Source: Cyanobium sp. (GTDB taxonomy: Bacteria; Cyanobacteriota; Cyanobacteriia; PCC-6307; Cyanobiaceae). Taken from it: a stretch of DNA of 8,966 nucleotides. Of the stretch, positions 1-5,765 are shown in pieces. A program made the translations under genes and the position numbers. The stretch lies in the NCBI GenBank assembly GCA_014191535.1, contig BJHC01000034.1, positions 1-8,966 on the forward strand. The letters run 5' to 3'. Each line of letters opens with the position of its first letter. Positions within the stretch are counted from its first letter, which is position 1. The notes under the pieces were generated by a model, which was given only the letters and a program-made list of their open reading frames with translations, was not told the origin of the DNA and searched no databases.

Positions 1-43
1 GGCCGGGTTCGGGGATCAGGTCGCCGGACATCAACGGGGCCAT
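1..43 (-). CDS. ureB: urease subunit beta, N-terminal fragment cut by the window edge
   Basis: Only the first 14 codons are visible, reading MAPLMSGDLIPEPG from an ATG at base 43 on the minus strand. This fits the start of urease beta subunits, which typically open with a short M-x-P-x-x-x-G-x-x-x-P-x-x-G stretch. UreB is a small structural subunit of the nickel urease that hydrolyses urea to ammonia and carbamate in the cytoplasm. It follows ureA on the same strand after 20 bases, the usual A-B-C order, so ureC should lie beyond the left edge. No clear ribosome binding site precedes it. The identification rests on the short N-terminus plus the adjacent, unmistakable ureA. Confidence 0.85.
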   Translation of the reverse strand, partial: MAPLMSGDLIPEPG

Positions 44-63
44 GGCGGGGTCTGTCGTTCGGT

Positions 64-366
64 TCAGCGGATCGGATCGTGAAGGGTGACGCGCTGGGGG
101 CCATCCGCGAACACCGCCTCGATCTGCACTGTTTGCACCAGTTCCGGCACCCCCTCCATCACCTGCTCGCGGCTGAGCCAGGTGGTGCCCTCCTGCATCA
201 GCTCCGCCACGCTCTTGCCATCGCGGGCCCCCTCCAGCACCAGGAAGCTCAGCCAAGCCACGGCTTCCGGATGGTTGAGCCGCAGGCCGCGGTTGAGCCG
301 CCGTTCCGCCAGCAGGGCCGCAGTCACGATCAGGAGCTTGTCCTTCTCCTGAGGGGTCAGGTGCAT
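64..366 (-). CDS. ureA: urease subunit gamma
   Basis: A complete 100-residue protein, the normal length for a stand-alone urease gamma subunit. It starts [12 protein letters not shown] and contains the family stretches [17 protein letters not shown] (about residues 19-35) and VAELMQEG (about 53-60), with a C-terminal half typical of UreA ([17 protein letters not shown]). UreA packs with UreB and the nickel-bearing UreC into the cytoplasmic enzyme that releases ammonia from urea. It is the first gene of a minus-strand operon continuing into ureB. The accessory gene ureD, often just upstream of ureA in cyanobacteria, is not here; a divergent ABC importer occupies that position. No strong Shine-Dalgarno sequence is visible, and no NtcA box (GTA-N8-TAC) was spotted by eye upstream. 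Confidence 0.97.
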   Translation of the reverse strand: MHLTPQEKDKLLIVTAALLAERRLNRGLRLNHPEAVAWLSFLVLEGARDGKSVAELMQEGTTWLSREQVMEGVPELVQTVQIEAVFADGPQRVTLHDPIR

Positions 367-493
367 GGCAGGCGCGGGGGTGGCGCAGGGAAGACGCAGG
401 CCAGCCGCGCCGTGGTCTCACTCTGACGGGCGTCCCGGCCGTGTGCGGCGCCTCCCTTGAGCAGCCCCTGCGCATTGCGAGCACAATGCGGCG
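367..493. promoter_or_regulatory. divergent intergenic region between ureA and the ABC importer operon
   Basis: This 127-base gap must carry the promoters for ureA (minus) and for the importer operon (plus). I could not find a convincing NtcA box. Toward the importer there is a weak sigma70-like pair, TTGAGC at 457-462 and CACAAT at 482-487 with a 19-base spacer. That -10 would put the transcription start almost on the ATG at 494, giving a leaderless or nearly leaderless transcript. Both matches are only 4 of 6. A 20-base dyad (471-490) overlaps the candidate -10. I see no convincing ureA promoter. Confidence 0.45.
471..490. promoter_or_regulatory. perfect 7-bp dyad (operator-like) just before the permease start codon
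   Basis: The sequence CGCATTG-CGAGCA-CAATGCG is an exact inverted repeat with 7-base arms and a 6-base spacer, centred 13.5 bases before the ATG at 494. Its size and symmetry suit a dimeric helix-turn-helix regulator. Transcribed, it could also form a small hairpin ending 3 bases before the start codon and masking initiation. It lies where a repressor could control the importer, and possibly ureA about 110 bases away. The symmetry is seen directly; the function is inferred, and no known regulator motif was recognised. Confidence 0.5.
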
Positions 494-1378
494 ATGCTTG
501 CCATCTGGATCGGCGCCATCGACCAGGGCCTGGCCTACGCCGGTCTGGCCCTGGGGGTGTATCTCACCCTGCGGGTGCTCAACTTCGCCGACATCACGGT
601 CGACGGCTCCTTCGCCCTGGGGGGCGGCAGTGCGGCCCTGCTGCTCAGTCAGCAGGTGGCTCCGCCCCTGGCGTTGTTGGTGGCGGTCGCCCTCGGGGCC
701 CTGGCGGGTACGGCCACCGGCCTGATCCACACCCGCCTCGGGGTGAACGATCTGTTCGCCGGCATCCTCACCACCACCGGCCTCTACTCGATCACCCTGC
801 GGCTGATGGGCCGCTCCAACATTCCGCTCACCGATCTGCAGCTGGCGTTGGATCGCCTGCCGGATCTCGGGCTCGGATCGGATGGTCGCTGGATGGTGGC
901 CCTGCTGCTGGTGGTGGCTGGCCTGATCGGTGGGCTGGCCCTGCTGTTGGCCACCGACCTGGGGCTGGCGCTGCGGGCCATTGGCAACAACGCCGTGATG
1001 GCCCGCTCCAATGGCATCAGCACCCGCCGTGGCCTCACCCTGGGCATCGCCGCCGGCAACGGCTTGGTGGCCCTGGCCGGGGCCCTGGTGGCGATGTACC
1101 AGGGCTTCGCCGACGTGACCATGGGCATCGGCTCGTTGATCCTCGGCCTGGGGGCGGTGATTGTCGGTGAATCGGTGCTGCGGCCCCGCACGGTGCCCCA
1201 GGCCCTGGTGGCGGTGGTGCTGGGCTCGGTGCTGTTCCGGGCCATGATCGCCCTGGCCCTGCAGCTGGGCATGGAGCCGGTGGACCTCAAGCTGGCCACG
1301 GCGCTGCTGTTGCTGGCGGCCCTGGGTTTGGGCCGGCTGCGCATCCCCGGCGTGTCGGATCCGGGAGGTGGCCGGTGA
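494..1378 (+). CDS. ABC importer permease, TrpY/COG4120 type (LivH fold)
   Basis: A 294-residue, very hydrophobic inner-membrane protein. The N-terminus (AIDQGLAYAGLALGVYLTLRV, residues 8-28) and the stretch DITVDGSFALGGG (33-45) are hallmarks of the permease of the TrpXYZ-like importers, related to branched-chain amino acid permeases. The segment GILTTTGLYSITLRLMG (90-106) and the cytoplasmic loop TDLGLALRAIGNNAVMARSNGI (154-175), the likely ATPase-coupling loop, also fit. About eight or nine membrane helices are apparent. It should form the channel for the ATPase and the two binding proteins encoded downstream. The ATG at 494 is chosen because the first helix begins at once and no in-frame start lies upstream; it has no good Shine-Dalgarno sequence. 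Its stop overlaps the ATPase start by 4 bases (GTGA). Substrate unknown. Confidence 0.9.
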   Translation: MLAIWIGAIDQGLAYAGLALGVYLTLRVLNFADITVDGSFALGGGSAALLLSQQVAPPLALLVAVALGALAGTATGLIHTRLGVNDLFAGILTTTGLYSITLRLMGRSNIPLTDLQLALDRLPDLGLGSDGRWMVALLLVVAGLIGGLALLLATDLGLALRAIGNNAVMARSNGISTRRGLTLGIAAGNGLVALAGALVAMYQGFADVTMGIGSLILGLGAVIVGESVLRPRTVPQALVAVVLGSVLFRAMIALALQLGMEPVDLKLATALLLLAALGLGRLRIPGVSDPGGGR

Positions 1379-2178
1379 GCCTGGAGATTCAGGATCTGGC
1401 CTGGGGCCATGCACTCCCCGGTGGTGGCTGGCGGCAGCTGTTCGAGGGCTTCAACCTCAGCTGCCCCGCCGGCCAGTTTGTGGTGGTGATCGGCAGCAAT
1501 GGCTCCGGCAAGTCGACGTTGCTCAATCTGGTGGCCGGCACCCTGCGGGCCGGCGGCGGCTCGGTGCGGCTCGAGGGCCGTGAGCTGCTGCGCCTGCCGG
1601 AGCACCGCCGTGCCCGGGCCATCGGCCGGGTGATGCAGAACCCCCTCGATGGCACGGCTCCGGGGCTCACCATCGCGGAAAACCTGCGCCTGGCGGAGTG
1701 CCGCCGCCGCTCGCTGTTCAACCCCCGTGCCCTGCTGGGCCTGCACCCCTCCCGCGCCGATCGCCGCCGCTACGGCGAGCTGTTGGAGACGTTGGGTCTG
1801 CCCTTGGCGGATCGGCTGGAGACGCCGGTGGGTCAGCTCTCGGGCGGCCAGCGGCAGACCATCAGCCTGGTGATGGCCAGCCTCGGTGAGCCGCGGCTGC
1901 TGTTGCTGGATGAGCACACGGCCGCCCTGGATCCCCGGGCCGAGGCCACGGTGATGGAGCTCACCGACCGTCTGGTGGCGCGCCTGGGCACCACGGCCCT
2001 GATGGTGACCCACAGCCTCGAGCAGGCCCTACGCCATGGCGATCGCCTGCTGATGCTGCAGGAGGGCCGTTTGATCGGCGATTGGACCGCCGCAGAGCGA
2101 AAGCAGTTCACCCCGGCGTCGTTGCGGGAGCTCTACGGCAACGCCACAGTGCAGCAGGACTCCCCATCCCCTGGATGA
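1375..2178 (+). CDS. ABC importer ATP-binding protein, TrpZ/COG1101 type
   Basis: A 267-residue cytoplasmic ABC ATPase with every catalytic motif present: Walker A GSNGSGKST (40-48), Q-loop glutamine at 88, signature LSGGQ (155-159), Walker B LLLLDE (175-180), D-loop ALD (184-186) and switch histidine 213 in MVTHS. The stretch APGLTIAENLRLAE (95-108) after the Q-loop resembles the TrpZ-like family. It should power the adjacent permease. The GTG at 1375 is preferred because a strong GGGAGG lies at 1363-1368, six bases upstream, and because the GTGA overlap with the permease stop implies translational coupling. The first binding-protein gene follows after 7 bases. The short C-terminal tail has no recognised regulatory domain. 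Confidence 0.95.
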   Translation: MSLEIQDLAWGHALPGGGWRQLFEGFNLSCPAGQFVVVIGSNGSGKSTLLNLVAGTLRAGGGSVRLEGRELLRLPEHRRARAIGRVMQNPLDGTAPGLTIAENLRLAECRRRSLFNPRALLGLHPSRADRRRYGELLETLGLPLADRLETPVGQLSGGQRQTISLVMASLGEPRLLLLDEHTAALDPRAEATVMELTDRLVARLGTTALMVTHSLEQALRHGDRLLMLQEGRLIGDWTAAERKQFTPASLRELYGNATVQQDSPSPG

Positions 2179-2185
2179 CCCTGCG

Positions 2186-3199
2186 ATGAGCCTGCGCCGC
2201 CGTCAGTTTCTGACCCTCTCCGCTGCGGGGTTGGGGAGCTCCCTGGCCCTGGCGGCCTGTGGCCACTTCGGTGGCGGTCAGCCCCGCAAGGGTCCGCTGA
2301 TCGGGATGCTGCAGATGGTGGATGCCCCGCCCCCCAACTTCACCCGCAAGGGGTTCGAAGAGGCCCTGGCGGCGGCCGGCTACCGCAACGGTGAGACCGT
2401 CACCTTCCTGCAGAAGGACGCCGCCGGTGAACTGCCCAACACCACCCTGGTGATGCAGCAGTTCCTCTCCGAACCGGTGGACATGGTGCTGGCGGTGGGC
2501 ACCCCGCCCCTGCAGGCGGCCATGAAGGTGATGCCCACCTCGGTGCCGGTGATCTTTTGTTATTGCTCCAACCCCTGGGGCGCCGGCGCCGGTACCCCCC
2601 CCGGGGGCGTGGGGCAGCATCGGCCCAACGTGGTAGGCACCATCGGCACCAATCCGGTGGCCGAGGAGCTCGATCTGGCCCGTCAGGTGAACCCCGCCCT
2701 CAAGACCGTGGGCCTGATCTTCAACCCCGGCGAACCCAACTCCGAATACGAGGCCAAGATCCTCGGCAAGGCCGCCCAGCAGCGGGGCATCACGGTGGTG
2801 CAACAGGCGGTGGCCAATTCCGGCGAGGTGCTGCAGGCGGCCCAGGCCCTGGCCGAAAAGAAGGTGGAGGCCTACGTGAAGATCGGCGATTACGCCACCA
2901 TCCAGGCCTTCGCCTCCATCTGCAAGGTGGGCCTGGAGAACCGCATCCCCGTGTACTCCGTGGATCCGCCCGATATCGAACTGCCGGGCTGCCTGGCGGT
3001 CATCGGTTGGAACTACCGCGACGACGGCATGGCCGCCGGCAGATTGGCGGTGCGGGTGTTGAAGGGGGAATCCCCCGCCAAGATGGCCTTCGAGCCCCTC
3101 ACCAAAACGGATCTGCTGGTGAGCGAAGCCACGGCGCGGGCCATCGGCGTCACCCTGCCGCCGGCGTTGGTGGCCAAGGCCAACCAGGTGGTGCGTTAA
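2186..3199 (+). CDS. substrate-binding lipoprotein 1, TrpX/COG2984-like, Tat-type signal
   Basis: A 337-residue precursor with a twin-arginine-like start (RRRQFL, residues 4-9), a hydrophobic stretch and a lipobox LAAC with Cys25, so probably exported folded and anchored as a lipoprotein. The mature protein has the two-lobed ABC_sub_bind layout: GMLQMVDAPPPNFTRKGFEEAL in lobe one, VDMVLAVGTPPL (98-109), PVIFCYCSNPWGAGAG (121-136), then LIFNPGEPNSEYE (177-189) and the hinge/lobe-two stretch ENRIPVYSVDPPD (251-263). From memory, relatives read VTDPVGAG where this has CSNPWGAG, so the ligand pocket is altered, with Cys125 and Cys127 flanking Tyr126. It sits 7 bases after the ATPase and 10 before a paralogous binding-protein gene. 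A C8G5 tract (2595-2607) encodes a small insertion relative to the paralogue. The ligand is unknown; tryptophan is known only for distant relatives. Confidence 0.9.
   Translation: MSLRRRQFLTLSAAGLGSSLALAACGHFGGGQPRKGPLIGMLQMVDAPPPNFTRKGFEEALAAAGYRNGETVTFLQKDAAGELPNTTLVMQQFLSEPVDMVLAVGTPPLQAAMKVMPTSVPVIFCYCSNPWGAGAGTPPGGVGQHRPNVVGTIGTNPVAEELDLARQVNPALKTVGLIFNPGEPNSEYEAKILGKAAQQRGITVVQQAVANSGEVLQAAQALAEKKVEAYVKIGDYATIQAFASICKVGLENRIPVYSVDPPDIELPGCLAVIGWNYRDDGMAAGRLAVRVLKGESPAKMAFEPLTKTDLLVSEATARAIGVTLPPALVAKANQVVR
2595..2607. repeat. C8G5 homopolymer tract inside binding protein 1
   Basis: Eight C residues are followed directly by five G, containing the palindrome CCCCCGGGGG. The tract encodes the Pro-Pro-Gly-Gly part of a three-residue insertion that the downstream paralogue lacks. 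Such tracts are prone to slippage and sequencing indels. The frame is intact here, since both flanks translate to family-like sequence. Confidence 0.6.
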
Positions 3200-3209
3200 G
3201 GCTCGCCCC

Positions 3210-4223
3210 GTGTCCCTGAGCCGTCGTTCCAGTTTGCGGCTGCTGGCCGCCGCCGCCGGCACGGCTGCGCTGGCACCCCTGGTGGCCTGCCAGCAGGGCA
3301 GGCGCCGTGCGGGCCGCAGCGGGCCCTGGCGCCTGGGGATCCTGCAGTACTTGCAGGTGCCAGCGGTGGAGGTCACCCGCGAGGGGGTGCTGCAGGGGAT
3401 GGCCCAGAACGGTTTTCGCCCTGGGCAGAACCTGCAGGTGCTGCTGCTGCAAGCCGATGGAAGCCCGGCGCGCTGCCGTCGCCTGGCCCAGGAGCTGGTG
3501 GCCGCCGACGTCGACCTGCTGGTGGCCATCGGCACCCCTGCCCTGTTGGCGGCCATCGGCGCGGCCCCGGGCTCGCTGCCGATTGTGTTCTGCTACTGCG
3601 CCAATCCGTGGGGGGCCGGCGCCGGCGGCAGCGCCACCCAGCACCGGGCCAATGTCACCGGCACGGTGACCACCACGGCGGTGGGGGAGTTGCTGCGGGT
3701 GGCCCAGCTGTTGGTGCCCAACCTGCAGCAGGTGGGCTTGCTGTACAACCCTGCGGAGCCCAACTCCAGCTTCGAGGCCGAACTGCTGGCCCAGGCCGTT
3801 GCCCAGCGGCAGTTGCAGCTGGTGCGGGAGGTGGTCACGGATCTCGCCGACCTGCCGGAGGCCTTTCAGCTGCTGCAACGGCAGGGGGTCCAGGCGCTGA
3901 TCAAGGTGGAGGACTACGTCACCCTGGAGGGCTTTGATCAGCTGGCGGCGCTGGCGCTCCAGGCGCGGCTGCCGCTGCTGGCGGAGGAACCCGATGACGC
4001 CGGCGTGCTCGGCTGTTTGGCCATGGTGGGCTGGCGATCGATTCAGGATGGCCAGCGGGCCGGTGAACTGGCCAGCCAGGTGTTGCGCGGCACCTCGCCG
4101 GCGAGCCTGCCGATGCAGCCCCCGGGGGATCCGGGCCTCTGGCTCAATCGCGACACGGCCCGCCGCCTGGGCATCCCGCTGCCGGCTTCATTGCTGGCGC
4201 AGGCCCAGGCGGTGTTGGGTTGA
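3210..4223 (+). CDS. substrate-binding lipoprotein 2, paralogue of the preceding gene
   Basis: A 337-residue precursor, the same length as its neighbour and homologous along its whole length. It starts at GTG 3210, with AAGG at 3198-3201 as the likely ribosome site. The signal is Tat-like (SRRSSL, residues 4-9) with lipobox LVAC and Cys27. Shared landmarks are VDLLVAIGTPAL (101-112), PIVFCYCANPWGAGAG (124-139, Cys128 and Cys130), the TQHRANVTG stretch (143-151), LLYNPAEPNSSFE (177-189) and the C-terminal TARRLGIPLP. The ligand-facing stretch near residue 260 differs (AEEPDDAGVLGC versus SVDPPDIELPGC), so the two receptors probably prefer related but different ligands. It is the last gene of the importer operon. 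Its final 80 bases overlap the convergent MCE gene, yet its C-terminus still matches the paralogue, so its own end is not degraded. Confidence 0.9.
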   Translation: MSLSRRSSLRLLAAAAGTAALAPLVACQQGRRRAGRSGPWRLGILQYLQVPAVEVTREGVLQGMAQNGFRPGQNLQVLLLQADGSPARCRRLAQELVAADVDLLVAIGTPALLAAIGAAPGSLPIVFCYCANPWGAGAGGSATQHRANVTGTVTTTAVGELLRVAQLLVPNLQQVGLLYNPAEPNSSFEAELLAQAVAQRQLQLVREVVTDLADLPEAFQLLQRQGVQALIKVEDYVTLEGFDQLAALALQARLPLLAEEPDDAGVLGCLAMVGWRSIQDGQRAGELASQVLRGTSPASLPMQPPGDPGLWLNRDTARRLGIPLPASLLAQAQAVLG

Positions 4224-4998
4224 GCGGCGGCGTGCCCGCCGGCTCCAGCAGTTGAATCAACCAGCTGCGGCGGATGCCCTGCAGCAGGCTGTTGCTGCTG
4301 CGGGCCAGGCTCTGGATTTCCACCAGGGTGGTCTGCAGGGTGCTGAGGGTCTGCTCCAGGTTGTCCGTGGCCCGGCTCACCCGCCCCTGCAGGCTGCCGG
4401 ATCCCTGGGCCACCTCCCGCTCCAGCAGGTTGGCCAGGCGTTCGCCGCTGCCGAGGGTGCGATCCAGCTGGTCGAGGGAGCGGGGCACGCGCCGTTCCAC
4501 CAGGCCTGCCGCTCGGGTGAGCATCTGCTGCAACGGCACCCGGCTGGAGGCCACCTCTTTGATGATCGTGGCCAGATCGGGGCTGTTCTCGAAAATCAGC
4601 GTGTCCCCTGAGCTGAGCCGGTCGCGATTGCCGAGCCGGTTCAGGTCGGGGCTGATGGCGATGTAAGGCCGGTTGATCAGCCCGTCCTGGGCCACGGTGG
4701 CGCGGCTGCGACGGCCCACCAGCGATTCACGGCTGGCGGCAATTTCCAGGGTCACGTGCACCTGGGCGTCGTTGAGCAGGCGGATGCGTTGCACCCGACC
4801 CACGGGATAGCCGGAGATCTTCACCGGCATGCCCTCCTGCAGGCCGGCGGCGCTGTAGGTGCGGAAGCTGAGCTCGAGATTGCGGTTCCACCAGTTGCGC
4901 TGTGCCCCCATGCCGAGCACCAACAGGCTCAGCAGCGCAGCGGCGCCACTGAGCAGGCTCCAGTGCTCCAGGTCGAGGGGGCGGCGTGGGTGGCCCAT
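4144..4998 (-). CDS. MCE (MlaD-family) domain protein, membrane-anchored
   Basis: A 284-residue protein with a short cytoplasmic N-terminus, one membrane helix (about 15-32) and an MCE domain (about 40-135) containing the characteristic GLQEGMPVKISGYPVGRVQRI (52-72) and INRPYIAIS (108-116). Residues about 140-245 look helical, like the helical tail that lines the tunnel of MlaD-type hexamers. The last 30 or so residues are rich in proline and glycine. Such proteins shuttle lipids between inner and outer membranes with an MlaE permease and MlaF ATPase. The ATG at 4998 lies 2 bases past the stop of the permease-like gene, behind a G-rich GGGGTGAG site, so the two are co-translated. The last 26 codons, including the stop, are antisense to the end of the second binding-protein gene. 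No ATPase is adjacent. Confidence 0.87.
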   Translation of the reverse strand: MGHPRRPLDLEHWSLLSGAAALLSLLVLGMGAQRNWWNRNLELSFRTYSAAGLQEGMPVKISGYPVGRVQRIRLLNDAQVHVTLEIAASRESLVGRRSRATVAQDGLINRPYIAISPDLNRLGNRDRLSSGDTLIFENSPDLATIIKEVASSRVPLQQMLTRAAGLVERRVPRSLDQLDRTLGSGERLANLLEREVAQGSGSLQGRVSRATDNLEQTLSTLQTTLVEIQSLARSSNSLLQGIRRSWLIQLLEPAGTPPLNPTPPGPAPAMKPAAGCPGGGPCRD

Positions 4999-5000
4999 GC

Positions 5001-5627
5001 TCAGCTCACCCCCCCGCTGACGCTGGGGTCAAGCAGCAGCACCCAGATCAGATCCAGGCCCAGCAACAGGGCGATCGACAGGCTGATGGCCCGCGACAGG
5101 GCAGCGCTGGCCGCCAGCTGCAGGGTCTGGGCACGTCTCCCTTGCTGCAGGGTGATCCAGAGGATCAGCCCTCCGAACAGGCTGGTTTTGACCAGGGCCA
5201 ACACCAGGATCTGGGGGTTGAGGTTGCCCACCAGAAACCGCAGTTCCGAGAGGGTGTTCAACTCCGGCTTGGTGAGGGTGGCGGACACCATGGCGGCGGC
5301 GAGCAGGTACGGCAGCAGGCCCACGGCCGTTGGGATCAGCCGCACCGCCTGCTGGCGCCAGCGACGCAGCAACCAGGCCTGGGGGCGCTGGGCAAGCCGC
5401 GATCCCAGTGCCACCAGGGCCGGCCCCTCCCGCAGCAACAGCAGCAAGCTCACCACCAGGGGTGCCGCCATGGCGGTGGTTTGGATGGCCAGCACCTGCA
5501 CGCTGAGGTTGGCCACCTGCTCCAGCGGGCCCGCCAGCAGCTGGATGAAGCCCATGCTCATCGAGGCCCCCGCGAGCATCGCCAGGCCCACCAGGCCCCG
5601 ATCGAGGCGGGTTGCCTGCCGTGCCAT
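5001..5627 (-). CDS. short divergent MlaE-like permease
   Basis: A 208-residue hydrophobic protein with about five membrane helices (near 12-32, 43-65, 95-117, 139-160, 177-199). Family membership is inferred from LREGPALVAL (65-74), resembling the MlaE LRELGPVLTAL motif; from ALVKTSLFGGLI (144-155), resembling the K-S-x-V-F-G motif; from the last helix ALSRAISLSIALLLGLDLIWVLLL (176-199), resembling the C-terminal MlaE helix; and from the MCE gene directly downstream. Typical MlaE proteins are about 250-260 residues. Here the segment after LREGPALVAL that normally carries the conserved E-L-G-x-M-x-V-x-E-Q-I-D-A-L coupling motif is missing and replaced by a basic stretch (QRPQAWLLRRWRQQ, 80-93). 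GGAGG at 5635-5631 precedes the ATG by only 3 bases. It could be a degenerate or a specialised permease. Confidence 0.7.
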   Translation of the reverse strand: MARQATRLDRGLVGLAMLAGASMSMGFIQLLAGPLEQVANLSVQVLAIQTTAMAAPLVVSLLLLLREGPALVALGSRLAQRPQAWLLRRWRQQAVRLIPTAVGLLPYLLAAAMVSATLTKPELNTLSELRFLVGNLNPQILVLALVKTSLFGGLILWITLQQGRRAQTLQLAASAALSRAISLSIALLLGLDLIWVLLLDPSVSGGVS

Positions 5628-5738
5628 CGCCCTCCGCTGCAGTGCCGTCAGGATGGCAGCCGCGAGCGGTTGCTGCAGCGGTCAGTGGGGCAAGGGGGCT
5701 TGCATCCAAAAGTTTTTCAGCACTTCGGCGGCAGGCCC

Positions 5739-5754
5739 TGTGATTGTTTTCACA
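5739..5754. promoter_or_regulatory. CRP-type binding site TGTGA-N6-TCACA
   Basis: TGTGA TTGTTT TCACA is an exact match to the CRP/cAMP-receptor-protein consensus, which is also reported for the cyanobacterial regulator SyCRP1. Its inner end is 29 bases before the ATG of the secreted-protein gene. At that distance it would overlap the core promoter or start point of that gene (repression) or serve the divergent MlaE-like gene from upstream (activation). The palindrome is seen directly. A chance perfect match in a short gap of GC-rich DNA is unlikely, but regulator binding is inferred. Confidence 0.65.
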
Positions 5755-5758
5755 ATCC

Positions 5759-5765
5759 GGAGGAA
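5759..5765 (+). promoter_or_regulatory. distant Shine-Dalgarno for the secreted-protein gene
   Basis: GGAGGAA is a strong ribosome-binding sequence, but 18 bases separate it from the ATG at 5784, against a usual 5-10. No ATG, GTG or TTG occurs in frame between them, and the signal peptide begins at 5784, so that start stands. Either the spacing is unusual or the match is incidental. Confidence 0.4.

Noticed and set aside
367..493. NtcA-type nitrogen control box (GTA-N8-TAC) upstream of ureA
   Set aside because: I looked for it because of the urease operon but found no match by eye in this gap.
784..2013. Long minus-strand open frame (409 codons) antisense to the permease and ATPase genes
   Set aside because: Its translation is Arg/Pro/Ala/Gln-rich with no recognisable motif, while the plus strand holds two complete ABC proteins. 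Long shadow frames are expected in DNA this GC-rich.
2108..3556. Minus-strand open frame of 482 codons antisense to the two binding-protein genes
   Set aside because: His/Gly/Arg-rich shadow translation without domain features; the plus-strand proteins have signal peptides and family motifs.
5004..5016. Run of seven C (G on the minus strand) at the end of the MlaE-like gene, considered as a phase-variable tract
   Set aside because: It is better explained as part of the G-rich ribosome binding region of the MCE gene; seven bases is weak evidence of phase variation.
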